The notes below the pieces were generated by a model that was not told the origin of the DNA, ran no database searches, and was given only the letters and a program-made list of their open reading frames with translations. Positions 26,454 through 35,105 of a stretch of 64,000 bases of DNA are shown one piece after another. Position 1 is the first letter of the stretch. Every line of letters begins with the position of its first letter. Both the position numbers and the translations under genes were made by a program. The DNA is from an uncultured bacterium (GTDB lineage: Bacteria; Bacillota_I; Bacilli_A; RF39; UBA660): NCBI GenBank assembly GCA_959020415.1, contig CAUERX010000001.1:1-64000 (forward strand). Reading direction: 5' to 3'.

Positions 26454-26536
26454 GTCAACAAATCAAATAAGATGTGGACAAAATCCATTGAAAATAAAGG
26501 ATGTCAGCAAAAATAAATTTGTTGACATCTTTTTTT
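26454..26536 (+). promoter_or_regulatory. terminator with possible alternative stem upstream of the HEPN-like gene
   Basis: Terminator: GATGTCAGCAA (26500-26510) pairs with TTGTTGACATC (26519-26529), then T7 (26530-26536), ending directly at the ribosome binding site (26537) of the next gene. A competing stem is possible: GTCAACAAAT (26454-26463) can pair perfectly with ATTTGTTGAC (26517-26526), using the same right arm. Such exclusive pairs are the hallmark of transcription attenuators, but here it could also just be the secA terminator. Confidence 0.45.
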
Positions 26537-26552
26537 GAGAGGAGATTATATA

Positions 26553-27479
26553 ATGTGTTGGTGTCTATATTATTTAAAAATTATTGATAATGAAAAAAAG
26601 TTGAATTTTGATAGAAAATTTGAAGATGGAGAATTAGATTTAATATACGAGTGTAATCAAATTCTAGGTGATTTTAATTCATTTTCTGATTATTATTCAA
26701 TGTTAGACAGTTCATTGCAAGAATTAAAGGAATATATATTAAAAGTAGAAAATTTTAAATTTAGATTTGCATCTCCCATTATAAAAAAGGGTGTAATTAT
26801 TGAAATTAATAAAAAGTTTATATGTTTTGCGAGTATGTTTAAAACTTATTTAGATTACTATGAAGTACAGGTAAAACAAATACATGGTAAAGAATCTAGT
26901 GAATTACAAGAATTTAAAAGAAAATGTTCTAAAATTTTTGATAAATATTTTGAATATAGATTTTTATATCATTTAAGACATTACTGTGTGCATTACAAAT
27001 TACCAATTACTAAAGTGTCTCAAAATATAGAAGATAAACATAGGATTTTTTATATTGAGAAAGAAAATCTAAAAAATTGGAAAGGTTGGAAACCAATTAT
27101 AAAAGAAGATATTCAGAATTTGGATAAAGATGTAGATGTTAAACAATTTATATTAAAAATAGAAAAGATATTAAATGAATTAAATAAGGATATATCCTAT
27201 TTTAATACCAGTGAAGTTTTAGGTGCAATTAAAATAATGAAAAAATATGTTAGACCGAGTGAAACTCCTTATATAGTAAAAGAAGAAAAAAGTGCTAATG
27301 GTCAGCCAAATTTTAAAATAAAAAATATGATAGATGATTATTTTTTAGCAACAAATAATATATTAAAACTAGGCATACTTTCTTGTGCAGTATATAACAA
27401 AGAATATGGATTTCAATTCTTTGATCCATTTAATATGATGTTTACAGAAAAAGAAAAAAAGAAATTTGGATTAGAGTAA
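26553..27479 (+). CDS. HEPN-like helical protein (accessory)
   Basis: 308 aa from ATG 26553 with GAGAGGAG 8 nt upstream. All-helical in character, rich in Lys, Asp, Asn and aromatic residues. A single recognisable motif is 'YHLRHYCVHYKLPI' with R142 and H147, an R-x4-H arrangement preceded by a hydrophobic helix, like the active site of HEPN RNases found in toxins, abortive infection and CRISPR effectors. It is an element cargo gene between secA and the integrase, so a defence or toxin role is plausible but unproven. No antitoxin-like partner is adjacent. Monocistronic: terminator at 27501-27533 follows. Confidence 0.45.
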   Translation: MCWCLYYLKIIDNEKKLNFDRKFEDGELDLIYECNQILGDFNSFSDYYSMLDSSLQELKEYILKVENFKFRFASPIIKKGVIIEINKKFICFASMFKTYLDYYEVQVKQIHGKESSELQEFKRKCSKIFDKYFEYRFLYHLRHYCVHYKLPITKVSQNIEDKHRIFYIEKENLKNWKGWKPIIKEDIQNLDKDVDVKQFILKIEKILNELNKDISYFNTSEVLGAIKIMKKYVRPSETPYIVKEEKSANGQPNFKIKNMIDDYFLATNNILKLGILSCAVYNKEYGFQFFDPFNMMFTEKEKKKFGLE

Positions 27480-27500
27480 AAATAACATAATATGATTAGT

Positions 27501-27535
27501 AAAAAGTGTAGTTAAAAGTTGCTACACTTTTTTGT
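27501..27535 (+). terminator. intrinsic terminator after the HEPN-like gene
   Basis: AAAAAGTGTAG (27501-27511) pairs with CTACACTTTTT (27522-27532), then T. Confidence 0.75.
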
Positions 27536-27575
27536 TGTAAAATAATAATGATCAAAAAGAAAGGGAGATGATAAG

Positions 27576-28810
27576 ATGATCAATATTAGAAAAAGAGGAA
27601 ATGTATATCAGTATTGTTTTGAAGCAGGAAAAGTAAATGGAAAAAGAAAACAAATTACTAAATCAGGTTTTAAAACTAAAAACGAAGCATATATAGCGGG
27701 ACAACAAGCCTATGATAAATTCATAAATGGAGAAAAAGTTAATGAATGTGAGATGTTGTATTCTGAATATTTAGATTATTGGATGAAAGAATATTTTGAA
27801 GTAAATTATAAATATTCTACAGCAAAAAGATATAGAGAATCTTTTAGTAATATAAAAAAAGAATTAGGTAATTATAAATTATCAAAATTAACACCATATA
27901 TTCTTAATCAAGCATTATTAAAATTGTATCAAACATCTAACAAGAAAGAGGCATTAAGGAATTATCAGAAAGTAATTAAAAGTTCTTTAAGAGATGCAAC
28001 GTATTATTTTGGATTTATTAAAAATAATCCAGCAGGTGATTTGCAAATACCTAGAGTATTATCATTTGAATTAAAAAAAACGATGTAGGTCACATTTATA
28101 CTAATGAAGAAATAGAAATTATCTTGAATAGATTTAAAGATAATAAAGTGTTTATATGTGCATTTTTTACCGCTTGTTACACAGGAATGAGAACAGGAGA
28201 GGTATTTGCTTTAACTTGGGATGATATTGATTTAGATAATAGAATTATAAAAATAAATAAAACTGTATATGCCAAAGATAACGAGAAAAAAGGTAGATGG
28301 TATTTAGGCACAACTAAAACAGTTGGAAGTTGTAGAGAAGTTTATATTTGTGACACTCTATATTTAGTACTGTGTAATTATAAAAAATTACAAAATAAGT
28401 ACAAGAAAGAGTATGGAAAGAAGTATAAACAATATGTATTAGAAGAAGAAAGAAATAAGTATGGTAAGTTAATAGAATATAAGGTTGTAGAAAATAATTC
28501 TAAACGTAATAGAGTAAAAATGGTATTTACAAGAAAAGATGGCACGTATTCTGGAAAAGATATTGTTAAATATCCATTTAGAATTATTCATCACGAACTA
28601 GGAATAAAATGCAGGTTTTATGATTTGAGGGGAAGTTTTGCAACTATTAGTTTAAGAAACGGTTGTGAGATAAAAGATATTGCTGAAGTATTAGGTCATA
28701 AGAGAATAGAAACTACAGAAAGATATTATGTTTTAAGTAAAAGTGAAGATAAGAAACAAGTAACTAAATTATTTGAAATTAGTAGAAATTTTAATAATTT
28801 TAATGTATAA
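27576..28810 (+). pseudogene. tyrosine recombinase/integrase, frameshifted at an A8 run
   Basis: One integrase of about 410 aa split in two frames. The first half (27576-28088) has the arm-binding AP2-like domain ('MINIRKRGNVYQYCFEAGKV') and SAM-like core-binding domain. It stops just after a run of eight A (28073-28080); one base shift reads 'FELKKNDVGHIYTNEEIEII' straight into the second half (to 28810). Catalytic parts there: 'ACYTGMRTGEVFALTW' (Arg), 'YDLRGSFAT' (Arg, with Tyr-Asp instead of His), 'LGHKRIETTERYYVLS' (Tyr). A8 slippage in the polymerase or the ribosome, a real mutation, or a sequencing error are all possible. Confidence 0.8.
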
Positions 28811-28847
28811 TGGTATAAATAATACCTAACTTGAAAGGAAGATAAAT

Positions 28848-29288
28848 ATGATAAATGAAGAATATGAATTTTTCATTGCTGGAAGAGCAAGAAATAAAGA
28901 AAATATATTAAAAATATGTGATATTTTTGATAAATATAACATTTCTTATTATTGCTTTCTAAAAAATGAAGATAATTGGGGATATGGAAATAAAAATCAA
29001 ACACCAGAAGAAAGACAACAAGAGTTTGAATCATTGGGATTAAAAAGTGATATTGTTCTAAATTTATTTAAACAAGATTTAGAAGGTGAAAAGAGATCAA
29101 AAAATTTATTACTTGTATTACCAGCCGGTAAAGCAGCTCATATAGAATCAGGAATAGCTTATGGTATGGGCAAAAAATGTTATGCAATAGGTGAATACGA
29201 AGCAACAGATACGTTATATAATATTTTTGAAGAAATATTTTGTACAGAAAAAGAGTTAGAAGAATTTTTGAGTAAGTATATCAGATAA
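28848..29288 (+). CDS. nucleoside 2-deoxyribosyltransferase-like protein
   Basis: 146 aa. The N terminus 'EFFIAGRARNKENI' and the C-terminal 'LLVLPAGKAAHIESGIAYGMGKKCYAIGE' match the nucleoside 2-deoxyribosyltransferase-like (NDT/DNPH1-related) Rossmann fold: a phosphate-binding loop first, then the catalytic-Glu region H-x-E-x-G-x-A. Family members move or cleave the N-glycosidic bond of nucleosides or nucleotides. In mobile elements such folds also occur in NAD- or nucleotide-depleting defence proteins. AAAGGAAG ribosome binding site. Substrate unknown. Confidence 0.6.
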   Translation: MINEEYEFFIAGRARNKENILKICDIFDKYNISYYCFLKNEDNWGYGNKNQTPEERQQEFESLGLKSDIVLNLFKQDLEGEKRSKNLLLVLPAGKAAHIESGIAYGMGKKCYAIGEYEATDTLYNIFEEIFCTEKELEEFLSKYIR

Positions 29289-29315
29289 AAAATATTATTG
29301 ATTTTGCACATTTGA

Positions 29316-29338
29316 TATACTATATAAAATATAGTATA
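29316..29338. repeat. perfect inverted repeat near the element's right end
   Basis: TATACTATAT (29316-29325), loop AAA, ATATAGTATA (29329-29338). About 200 bp inside the right junction; may be a recombinase arm or regulator site. Confidence 0.45.
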
Positions 29339-29510
29339 CTTATATTGGTGAACGGATGTGGAATGTGGACATTGTCCTCAATTTGTCCACAGTAGATAAA
29401 ATATTTATAGTAAAGATAGTACCAATAATACTAATAATACGGATGTTACCTTGTACCAGTATTAAAGAACATACTGATAACACTATAAATACTAATAATA
29501 TTGATAATAT

Positions 29511-29568
29511 AGGAAAGTCCACTACATGCGGTAGTGGTAAAAAATATAAACATTGCTGCGGGAAGTAG
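29511..29568 (+). pseudogene. remnant of secA 3' end (second SEC-C tail)
   Basis: Reads 'GKSTTCGSGKKYKHCCGK' then TAG, matching the secA C terminus (CGSGKKYKNCCGK). The last 24 nt match secA at 21 positions. The open frame extends upstream to 29356 without any SecA similarity, so the remnant is non-functional attachment-site sequence. It marks the right boundary of the element inserted in secA. Confidence 0.75.
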
Positions 29569-29575
29569 GTAACTT

Positions 29576-30082
29576 ATGGCACAAAATAATATTGTTTATA
29601 CTAAAGCTAGAGACTTTATTAGTCGTAATCCAGGGACAATTGCTTGGAGGCTTAGGGCTCATTGTAAAGTGGCTCAAAAGCACATTAATAACGATGAAGA
29701 AGTTTTATATGTGTTTGCTGCCCAAAAGGGTGCTAGTGCATGGGATATGATTAGTACACACGTTGTTGTTGTAACTAATAAACGTTTAGTAGTAGCACAA
29801 AAGAGGTTGATTTTTGGTTATTTCTATTATAGTATTACACCAGATATGTTTAATGATTTCACAATTAAAATGGGACTTGTTTGGGGAAGAGCTATTATAG
29901 ATACAGTTAAAGAAACCGTTGTTCTTTCTAATTTGTCTCGCACAGCTTTGCAGGAAATTGAAACAGTGCTTTCTAAGTACACGATGCAAAAGAAACGCGA
30001 TTATGAAACTGAAGTATCTGAAGAGGAAAGAGCCAAATTACATAGTGAACTTGAGAAAATGTCTAAAGAAGGTGAAAAATAG
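29576..30082 (+). CDS. YokE-like bacterial PH-domain protein
   Basis: 168 aa. A PH-like beta domain with the pattern 'HINNDEEVLYVFAAQKG...THVVVVTNKRLVVAQKRLIFGYFYYSI' and 'LSNLSRTALQEIETVL' helix, as in YokE/bPH families, followed by a charged coiled-coil tail (residues about 138-168). These domains are of unknown function, possibly lipid or protein binding at the membrane. The start codon is 7 nt after the secA-tail remnant, so it was originally directly downstream of secA; it should have needed readthrough from secA and may now be transcribed from inside the element. Terminator at about 30082-30108. Confidence 0.6.
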   Translation: MAQNNIVYTKARDFISRNPGTIAWRLRAHCKVAQKHINNDEEVLYVFAAQKGASAWDMISTHVVVVTNKRLVVAQKRLIFGYFYYSITPDMFNDFTIKMGLVWGRAIIDTVKETVVLSNLSRTALQEIETVLSKYTMQKKRDYETEVSEEERAKLHSELEKMSKEGEK

Positions 30083-30153
30083 TCTTTACTATTTCACCTT
30101 TTTTCTTGAAATAAGACTTATAATTATATATAATTTATATAGGAGGTAGTAGT

Positions 30154-31383
30154 ATGAAGTATTTACTTAAGACTTTGTTAATATTACTAGTCTTATTATT
30201 CTCCTTAAAATTAGTGATTCATATTTTTGATAAAGGCCATCATGTTGATTATTCAATTGGAAATTTTAGCATTGATGAAACTTTAAAAGTAGATAGTTTG
30301 GACAAGACTGATAACTATTATTTTAAAATTAGTCACGAAAAATTTAAGATGAATTTCCAAGTATTTAAAGATTATAATAAAAGTGAAAAGGTAATTAGTA
30401 AGATTAGGTATTATGATGCTGGCGAATATAAATGTATTTTACCTATTTTTAAAGGTGGCGACATTTTAACTGATATAATGTGTGTTAAGGATGGGAATAT
30501 TACTTATTATCACGATCTAGACAATGAGAAGGTAGATAAGTTTGCTTTGTCTTTAAAGAAAGATGGATATAATAAAGATGATTATAAGGATAAAAACACT
30601 GCTAAAAGATTATCAAATACGCAGACACTTTATGAGAAAAACTTAATTGATAATCATTATTTGGCTATGGAATCTTATAGAGGTCTTACTTTGGTGAATA
30701 GTTCTGTTAAAACGGTGAAATTATTTGATAATGATGTTTATAAGAAGCCAGTGAGTATTTTTACTGATAAATATTATATTGTTGCAGATTATAATGAAGA
30801 ATATACATTTAAGAAATTTTTCGTAGTTAATTTAATTAATGGGAATGTTAAGGAAATTCGCAGTTATAATGAAATTTCTTTTGATTCAGTAATAGAGGGT
30901 GTAGTTGGTGACGACGTTTATATTTTCGACAAAGATGCTGAAACTCAGTACAAAATTAGTTTAAAGTATGAAAATGTTGAGAAAATTGCGAGTAAAGATG
31001 ACATAAAATATTATAATGGCAAATGGACGACGATGACTTTAAATGAGGCACTGGATGGCAAATTATTTGATAATTATTATAGTTCAGATATTGATGGTTA
31101 TGATAGAGTTAATAAAATTGGTAAGGATGAGGGATTTTATTATCTTTATAAAAAAGAAGACGATAAATATTTAGTTTATCGTGCGGATATTCAAAATCCA
31201 AAAATGAAAACATATTTATTTACAACTACTGATTTACAAAGCGTTATATATTTAAATGATTATATTTATTTTAAAAATGGTATGACATTGTACTATTATA
31301 GTTCAAATGGGGTGCGCAAGGTAATTGAAAATTCAGAACTTGAGTTTAATACGGATATTTCTTTTGGTGCTTATATAAAATAA
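30154..31383 (+). CDS. membrane-anchored extracytoplasmic protein of unknown function
   Basis: 409 aa with one N-terminal membrane anchor (YLLKTLLILLVLLFSLKLVI). The remaining 385 residues look like repeated beta strands rich in Tyr, Asp and Lys ('SIFTDKYYIVADYNEEY', 'DDVYIFDKDAETQYKIS', 'EGFYYLYKKEDDKYLVYRAD', 'QSVIYLNDYIYFKNG'), suggesting a beta-propeller-like domain outside the cell. No family recognised. AGGAGG ribosome binding site. The patatin gene follows 11 bp later, so the two probably form an operon. Confidence 0.55.
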   Translation: MKYLLKTLLILLVLLFSLKLVIHIFDKGHHVDYSIGNFSIDETLKVDSLDKTDNYYFKISHEKFKMNFQVFKDYNKSEKVISKIRYYDAGEYKCILPIFKGGDILTDIMCVKDGNITYYHDLDNEKVDKFALSLKKDGYNKDDYKDKNTAKRLSNTQTLYEKNLIDNHYLAMESYRGLTLVNSSVKTVKLFDNDVYKKPVSIFTDKYYIVADYNEEYTFKKFFVVNLINGNVKEIRSYNEISFDSVIEGVVGDDVYIFDKDAETQYKISLKYENVEKIASKDDIKYYNGKWTTMTLNEALDGKLFDNYYSSDIDGYDRVNKIGKDEGFYYLYKKEDDKYLVYRADIQNPKMKTYLFTTTDLQSVIYLNDYIYFKNGMTLYYYSSNGVRKVIENSELEFNTDISFGAYIK

Positions 31384-31394
31384 GGAGGGACATA

Positions 31395-32651
31395 ATGACA
31401 AAGCTTGGATTAGTTTTATCTGGTGGTGGTTCTAAAGGAGCTTATCAGATTGGTGTTTATAGAGCACTTAGGAAACTTGGGAAAAGGCCAGAAATAGTAA
31501 CAGGAACTTCAATTGGTGCAGTTAACGGTTTGTTAATAGTTCAAGGCGATTTATACAAGGCAGCTAAGCTTTGGAAGAATATGTCTTTTTCGACTGTTTA
31601 TGATGAAGAATCTTTTCATGTATGTGAAAACCCTGATATAGCGGAAATATATAGCCAATATGTTAAGTCTTTTATTTCAGAAGGCGGAATGGATGTTACT
31701 AAGTTGATGGCGATATTTGATCAACTATATGAGCCGCGCAATTTCTTTGATTCACCAATTAATTATGGATTAGTTACATATAATTATTCTCAGAATAAGC
31801 CTGTAATGATGACAAAAAAGGATTTAAAACCAGAAACCGTTAAAGACTATGTGGTGGCTTCTGCTTCTTGTTATCCAGCATTTAAACCATATAAAATTGG
31901 CGATGAAATTTATATTGATGGTGGCTATTATGATAATTTGCCAATTAATTTAGCAATTGATTTAGGTGCTGAAGAGGTTGTTGCGGTTGATTTAAAGGCT
32001 GTTGGTTTTAAACGTGAACCAAAAAAGGATATTCCAATAACGGTTATTGCACCGCGTAATAAGATTGTTTCTTTCTTAGTTTTTGATAAGATGAAATCAC
32101 GTGAGGCATTACGTTTTGGCTATAATGATACTATGAAGACTTATGGCAAGCTTGATGGTGATAGATTTACTTTTAAAAAAGGGAACTTGGTTCGTAATTA
32201 CAATAAATATGCGGAGACTTTTGAAAATGAAGTGCATAAAATTATTTCAAATTTAGAGGGCGGTATGCTTGGAAAAATAGCTCAATCTACAATTTTTCAA
32301 ACTATTGTGAAGAACAAGTTATCTTATCGTAATTTTAATAAGTTAGTTGAAAAAGCTGGAGCTTGTTTTGGCTTTCAAGAAGATGTTGTTTATAATATCA
32401 AAACTTATAATAAAGGATTGTTTAATGAACTTTCTGAAATGTTACCGATAAGCCGTGAAGTTATAGTGTCAAAAATTAAGAAGAATGAATTTAAGAAAAT
32501 TATTGATACTAGACAAATCGTAAGATTCTTTTATGATGCGATTGTTAATAATAGTTTAGAGGGAACTTTTAAGTTTTTACCAATATTTTCTGATGAGTTT
32601 TTAATTGCTTTATATATTTATGTAATCAAGGGAAGGCATAATTTTTATTAA
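31395..32651 (+). CDS. patatin-like phospholipase
   Basis: 418 aa. The patatin signature is complete: oxyanion loop 'LVLSGGGSKGAYQIGV', nucleophile elbow 'GTSIGAVNG' (G-x-S-x-G), and catalytic Asp in 'DGGYYDNLPI'. This is a Ser-Asp dyad lipase fold acting on phospholipids or acyl esters, probably cytosolic or at the inner face of the membrane (no signal peptide). The C-terminal 150 residues are helical and family-specific. Operon partner of the gene at 30154; terminator at 32671-32710. Confidence 0.85.
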   Translation: MTKLGLVLSGGGSKGAYQIGVYRALRKLGKRPEIVTGTSIGAVNGLLIVQGDLYKAAKLWKNMSFSTVYDEESFHVCENPDIAEIYSQYVKSFISEGGMDVTKLMAIFDQLYEPRNFFDSPINYGLVTYNYSQNKPVMMTKKDLKPETVKDYVVASASCYPAFKPYKIGDEIYIDGGYYDNLPINLAIDLGAEEVVAVDLKAVGFKREPKKDIPITVIAPRNKIVSFLVFDKMKSREALRFGYNDTMKTYGKLDGDRFTFKKGNLVRNYNKYAETFENEVHKIISNLEGGMLGKIAQSTIFQTIVKNKLSYRNFNKLVEKAGACFGFQEDVVYNIKTYNKGLFNELSEMLPISREVIVSKIKKNEFKKIIDTRQIVRFFYDAIVNNSLEGTFKFLPIFSDEFLIALYIYVIKGRHNFY

Positions 32652-32670
32652 TTTGGTTTTACATAGGGAG

Positions 32671-32712
32671 TGCCTAAAACATATGTAATATAGTGTTTTT
32701 AGGCATTTTTCT
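32671..32712 (+). terminator. intrinsic terminator after the patatin gene
   Basis: TGCCTAAAA (32671-32679) pairs with TTTTAGGCA (32697-32705) across a 17-nt loop, then T5. Confidence 0.7.
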
Positions 32713-32758
32713 TGTTATTTATTTGCTATGTGTGTTATAATCTTAGAAGGTGATATGA

Positions 32759-33778
32759 ATGAAAAAGACAGTTTTAACGGGCATTAGGCCAACAGGTAAT
32801 TTACATTTTGGACATTATTTTGGAGCTTGTCAAAACTGGCTAAAACTTCAAGATAATTCAAATTATGATTTTTATTTGGAAATAGCGGATATTCAGGCTT
32901 TAACTGATAATTTTGATAATCCAGAGAAAGTGAGAACTAATGTTCGCGAGATAACGATTGATATGCTTTCTATTGGCATCGATCCAGAAAAGATCCATTT
33001 GTTTATTCAATCAAAGATACCAGAAATTGCTGAATTAACAGTACTTTATTCAAATTTGGTAACAATGGCAAGATTATATCGTAATCCTACTGTGAAGACA
33101 GAAATTGCTCAGAAAAAGGCTTTATTTGGGCATGACGGTGAAAGTGTAACCTATGGTTTTGTAGGTTATCCTGTTTCACAGGCTGCTGATATTACGGCTT
33201 TTGATGGCCAGCTTATTCCAGTTGGTGAGGATCAATTGCCTTTAATTGAACAATGCCGCGAAATAGTTCGCAAATTTAATTCTATCTATGGAGATACGTT
33301 ACGTGAGCCAGAGCCTTTATTATCAGAGACTCCGCGTATTAAAGGTCTTGATGGCGGGGAAAAGATGGGAAAAAGTTTAGGTAATGGTATTTTCCTTGCT
33401 GATGACGAGGAAACTATTAAGAAGAAAATTATGGGGGCAGTAACAGACCCTGATAAAATTCATAAGGATGACCCGGCTAACCCAGATGTTTGTATGGTTT
33501 TTTATTATCACAAATTAATTGGAAGTAATAATTTAGAAAATATATGTAAGGAATGTAAGAGTGGTAAGCGGGGATGTGTTGGTTGTAAGAAAGAATTGGT
33601 AGGTAATATGTTAGACTTTTTAAAACCAATTCATGAAAAAAGGGCCTACTATGAAACACATCCAGAATTCGTTGATGAAATTCTTATCAAAGGAACAAAG
33701 AAAGCTCGTAAGAAATCTACTCAGGTTATGAAACAGGTAAAACACGCTATAAAAATTGATTATTTTGAAAATGATTAG
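32759..33778 (+). CDS. trpS: tryptophanyl-tRNA synthetase
   Basis: 339 aa class I synthetase. HIGH-type motif 'PTGNLHFGHYFGA' and KMSKS-type loop 'GEKMGKSLGNG' are present; 'VGEDQLPLIEQCREIVRKFN' and 'FVGYPVSQAADI' are the usual Trp-specific segments. It charges tRNA-Trp in the cytosol. Start at ATG 32759 behind AAGGTG; the ATG at 32755 is out of frame. A short Cys-rich insert, 'CKECKSGKRGCVGCKKEL', near residue 262 suggests a metal-binding knuckle. Only 100 nt lie upstream, so there is no room for a T-box. Terminator 33771-33802. Confidence 0.92.
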   Translation: MKKTVLTGIRPTGNLHFGHYFGACQNWLKLQDNSNYDFYLEIADIQALTDNFDNPEKVRTNVREITIDMLSIGIDPEKIHLFIQSKIPEIAELTVLYSNLVTMARLYRNPTVKTEIAQKKALFGHDGESVTYGFVGYPVSQAADITAFDGQLIPVGEDQLPLIEQCREIVRKFNSIYGDTLREPEPLLSETPRIKGLDGGEKMGKSLGNGIFLADDEETIKKKIMGAVTDPDKIHKDDPANPDVCMVFYYHKLIGSNNLENICKECKSGKRGCVGCKKELVGNMLDFLKPIHEKRAYYETHPEFVDEILIKGTKKARKKSTQVMKQVKHAIKIDYFEND

Positions 33779-33802
33779 TATTTAATATTAATCATTTTTT
33801 TT
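33771..33802 (+). terminator. intrinsic terminator overlapping the trpS stop
   Basis: ATGATTA (33771-33777), loop, TAATCAT (33789-33795), then T8. Confidence 0.7.
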
Positions 33803-33824
33803 AGCTATTTGGGTATATTTTAAT

Positions 33825-34658
33825 ATGAAGAAAAATATTTTAAAAGGTTTTATTATTGGAATTGCCAAAATTATTCCTGGGGTTAGTGGAAGTTTACTTG
33901 CGATATCATTAGGCGTTTATGAACGGGTGCTTGAAATTATTGCTAATTTTCGGAATATTACTTGGCGTAAATTTTGCTTTATTTTGTGGTTAGCACTTGG
34001 TGCTTTAGTTGGGGTAAGTTTGTTCAGCCGGGGTGTAAAGTGGCTTTTGAATGAATTTTATTTTCCGACTATGTTACTTTTTATTGGCTTAATAATTGGC
34101 GGTCTTCCTGAAATATGGCGAGAAATACGGGGGGGAAAGTCTGGCTTTAGAAGAATAGTAATTTTCTGTTTGGCATTGACATTTTCTTACAGTCTGGGAT
34201 CTTTGGGAACACTTGACACACTTGATTCTGGTAACATTTTTATTTATTTTGGGCTTGGGTTACTTGAGGCTTTTTCTTCTATAGTACCGGGTATAAGTGG
34301 AACGGCTATTTATATGTCTTTAGGGTGTTATGACATGCTTTTAGACTTTTTTAGTAATATTTTTAATCCGGTATATTTTAAATTTGGTATTGCCTTCGCT
34401 ATTGGTATTTTGGTGGGTGTTATTATTTTAGCTAAGTTAATTACATTGTTACTTAAGCATTATAAGGTGGAGACGTATTTTGCTATTTTTGGTTTTATGG
34501 CGGCATCTTTGATTATAATGCTTAAAGAATCTTTTACAGGTGTATTTAGTGGAGCCGTCAATGGATTTACTATTTTGTTATTTTTACTTGGCATAGTTGG
34601 TTTATTTTTGGGCTATAAAATTACGATTAAAATAAATGATTTATTAGCAAGTGATTAG
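33825..34658 (+). CDS. DUF368 membrane protein (PopT-like undecaprenyl-phosphate flippase)
   Basis: 277 aa with eight or so membrane helices and the paired DUF368 motifs 'GFIIGIAKIIPGVSGSLLAISLGVYE' (N-terminal half) and 'SSIVPGISGTAIYMSLGCYD' (C-terminal half), an internal inverted repeat. DUF368 proteins were recently shown to recycle undecaprenyl phosphate to the inner face (PopT, alongside DedA-type UptA), which serves cell-wall synthesis. No good ribosome binding site is seen: a TATATT-like -10 lies only 5-10 nt before the ATG, so the mRNA may be leaderless or the true start slightly different. Confidence 0.8.
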   Translation: MKKNILKGFIIGIAKIIPGVSGSLLAISLGVYERVLEIIANFRNITWRKFCFILWLALGALVGVSLFSRGVKWLLNEFYFPTMLLFIGLIIGGLPEIWREIRGGKSGFRRIVIFCLALTFSYSLGSLGTLDTLDSGNIFIYFGLGLLEAFSSIVPGISGTAIYMSLGCYDMLLDFFSNIFNPVYFKFGIAFAIGILVGVIILAKLITLLLKHYKVETYFAIFGFMAASLIIMLKESFTGVFSGAVNGFTILLFLLGIVGLFLGYKITIKINDLLASD

Positions 34659-34691
34659 AATAAACGCATAATATTATATAGAGGTGATAAG

Positions 34692-35066
34692 ATGGAAAAG
34701 AAAATACCAGGTGTATTTGCAAACAAGGTTCCGAGAAAAGCTGGAAATAATAAGTCGGTTTTTGATTCAAGTAAAGAAGAGATGGGTCTACTTGATGCTG
34801 ATGACAGAACTTCTAGAGTAGCTAGTAATGGTAAGACTTCAGGTATAGCTGGTTTAAGTTCTGGTAAAGTGGTTAATAAAAATATTAATCAAAAAATAAA
34901 TGAGGTATTTAATTCTTCCAACTATATTTATAAAGCTGACGTTGAGCTGACGTTGAAAAGTGGCACTGTAGTTAAACGTGTTGTTGGTAGAAATTCAACA
35001 CATTTGATTACGATTGAAAACGAATTAATTCCGATTTCTGATGTTATTGATATAAAACGTAAGTAA
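34692..35066 (+). CDS. small protein with Ser/Gly-rich linker, unknown function
   Basis: 124 aa. N-terminal basic region (IPGVFANKVPRKAGNNKSVF), a Ser/Gly/Asn-rich linker and a C-terminal beta domain, 'YKADVELTLKSGTVVKRVVG' and 'LITIENELIPISDVIDI', with the look of a small SH3-like barrel found in some spore-coat-linked proteins. GAGGTG ribosome binding site. It is convergent with a CotY/CotZ-like gene, which supports a spore-envelope link, but this is inference. Confidence 0.5.
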   Translation: MEKKIPGVFANKVPRKAGNNKSVFDSSKEEMGLLDADDRTSRVASNGKTSGIAGLSSGKVVNKNINQKINEVFNSSNYIYKADVELTLKSGTVVKRVVGRNSTHLITIENELIPISDVIDIKRK

Positions 35067-35105
35067 TTTATTGCGAATAAAAAAAGGCTTTTTAAGGCCT
35101 TATTT

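Larger units (their letters stand above)
26380..29568 (+). mobile_element. integrative element at the 3' end of secA
   Basis: Bounded by two near-identical 24-bp sequences: the last 24 nt of secA (26380-26403) and a remnant at 29545-29568 with 21/24 identity, both encoding the Cys-Cys-Gly-Lys-stop end of the SEC-C motif. Between them lie a HEPN-like gene, a tyrosine recombinase (frameshifted) and a deoxyribosyltransferase-like gene. The right remnant is 7 nt from the start of the next core gene, so secA and that gene were probably neighbours before insertion. Integrating into a conserved gene's 3' end and restoring it is a known integrase strategy; secA as target is the interesting part. Confidence 0.65.

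Noticed and set aside
29356..29510. 70-codon frame before the secA-tail remnant as a real gene
   Set aside because: No ribosome binding site and no similarity to any family in its first 52 codons; the rest is attachment-site sequence.
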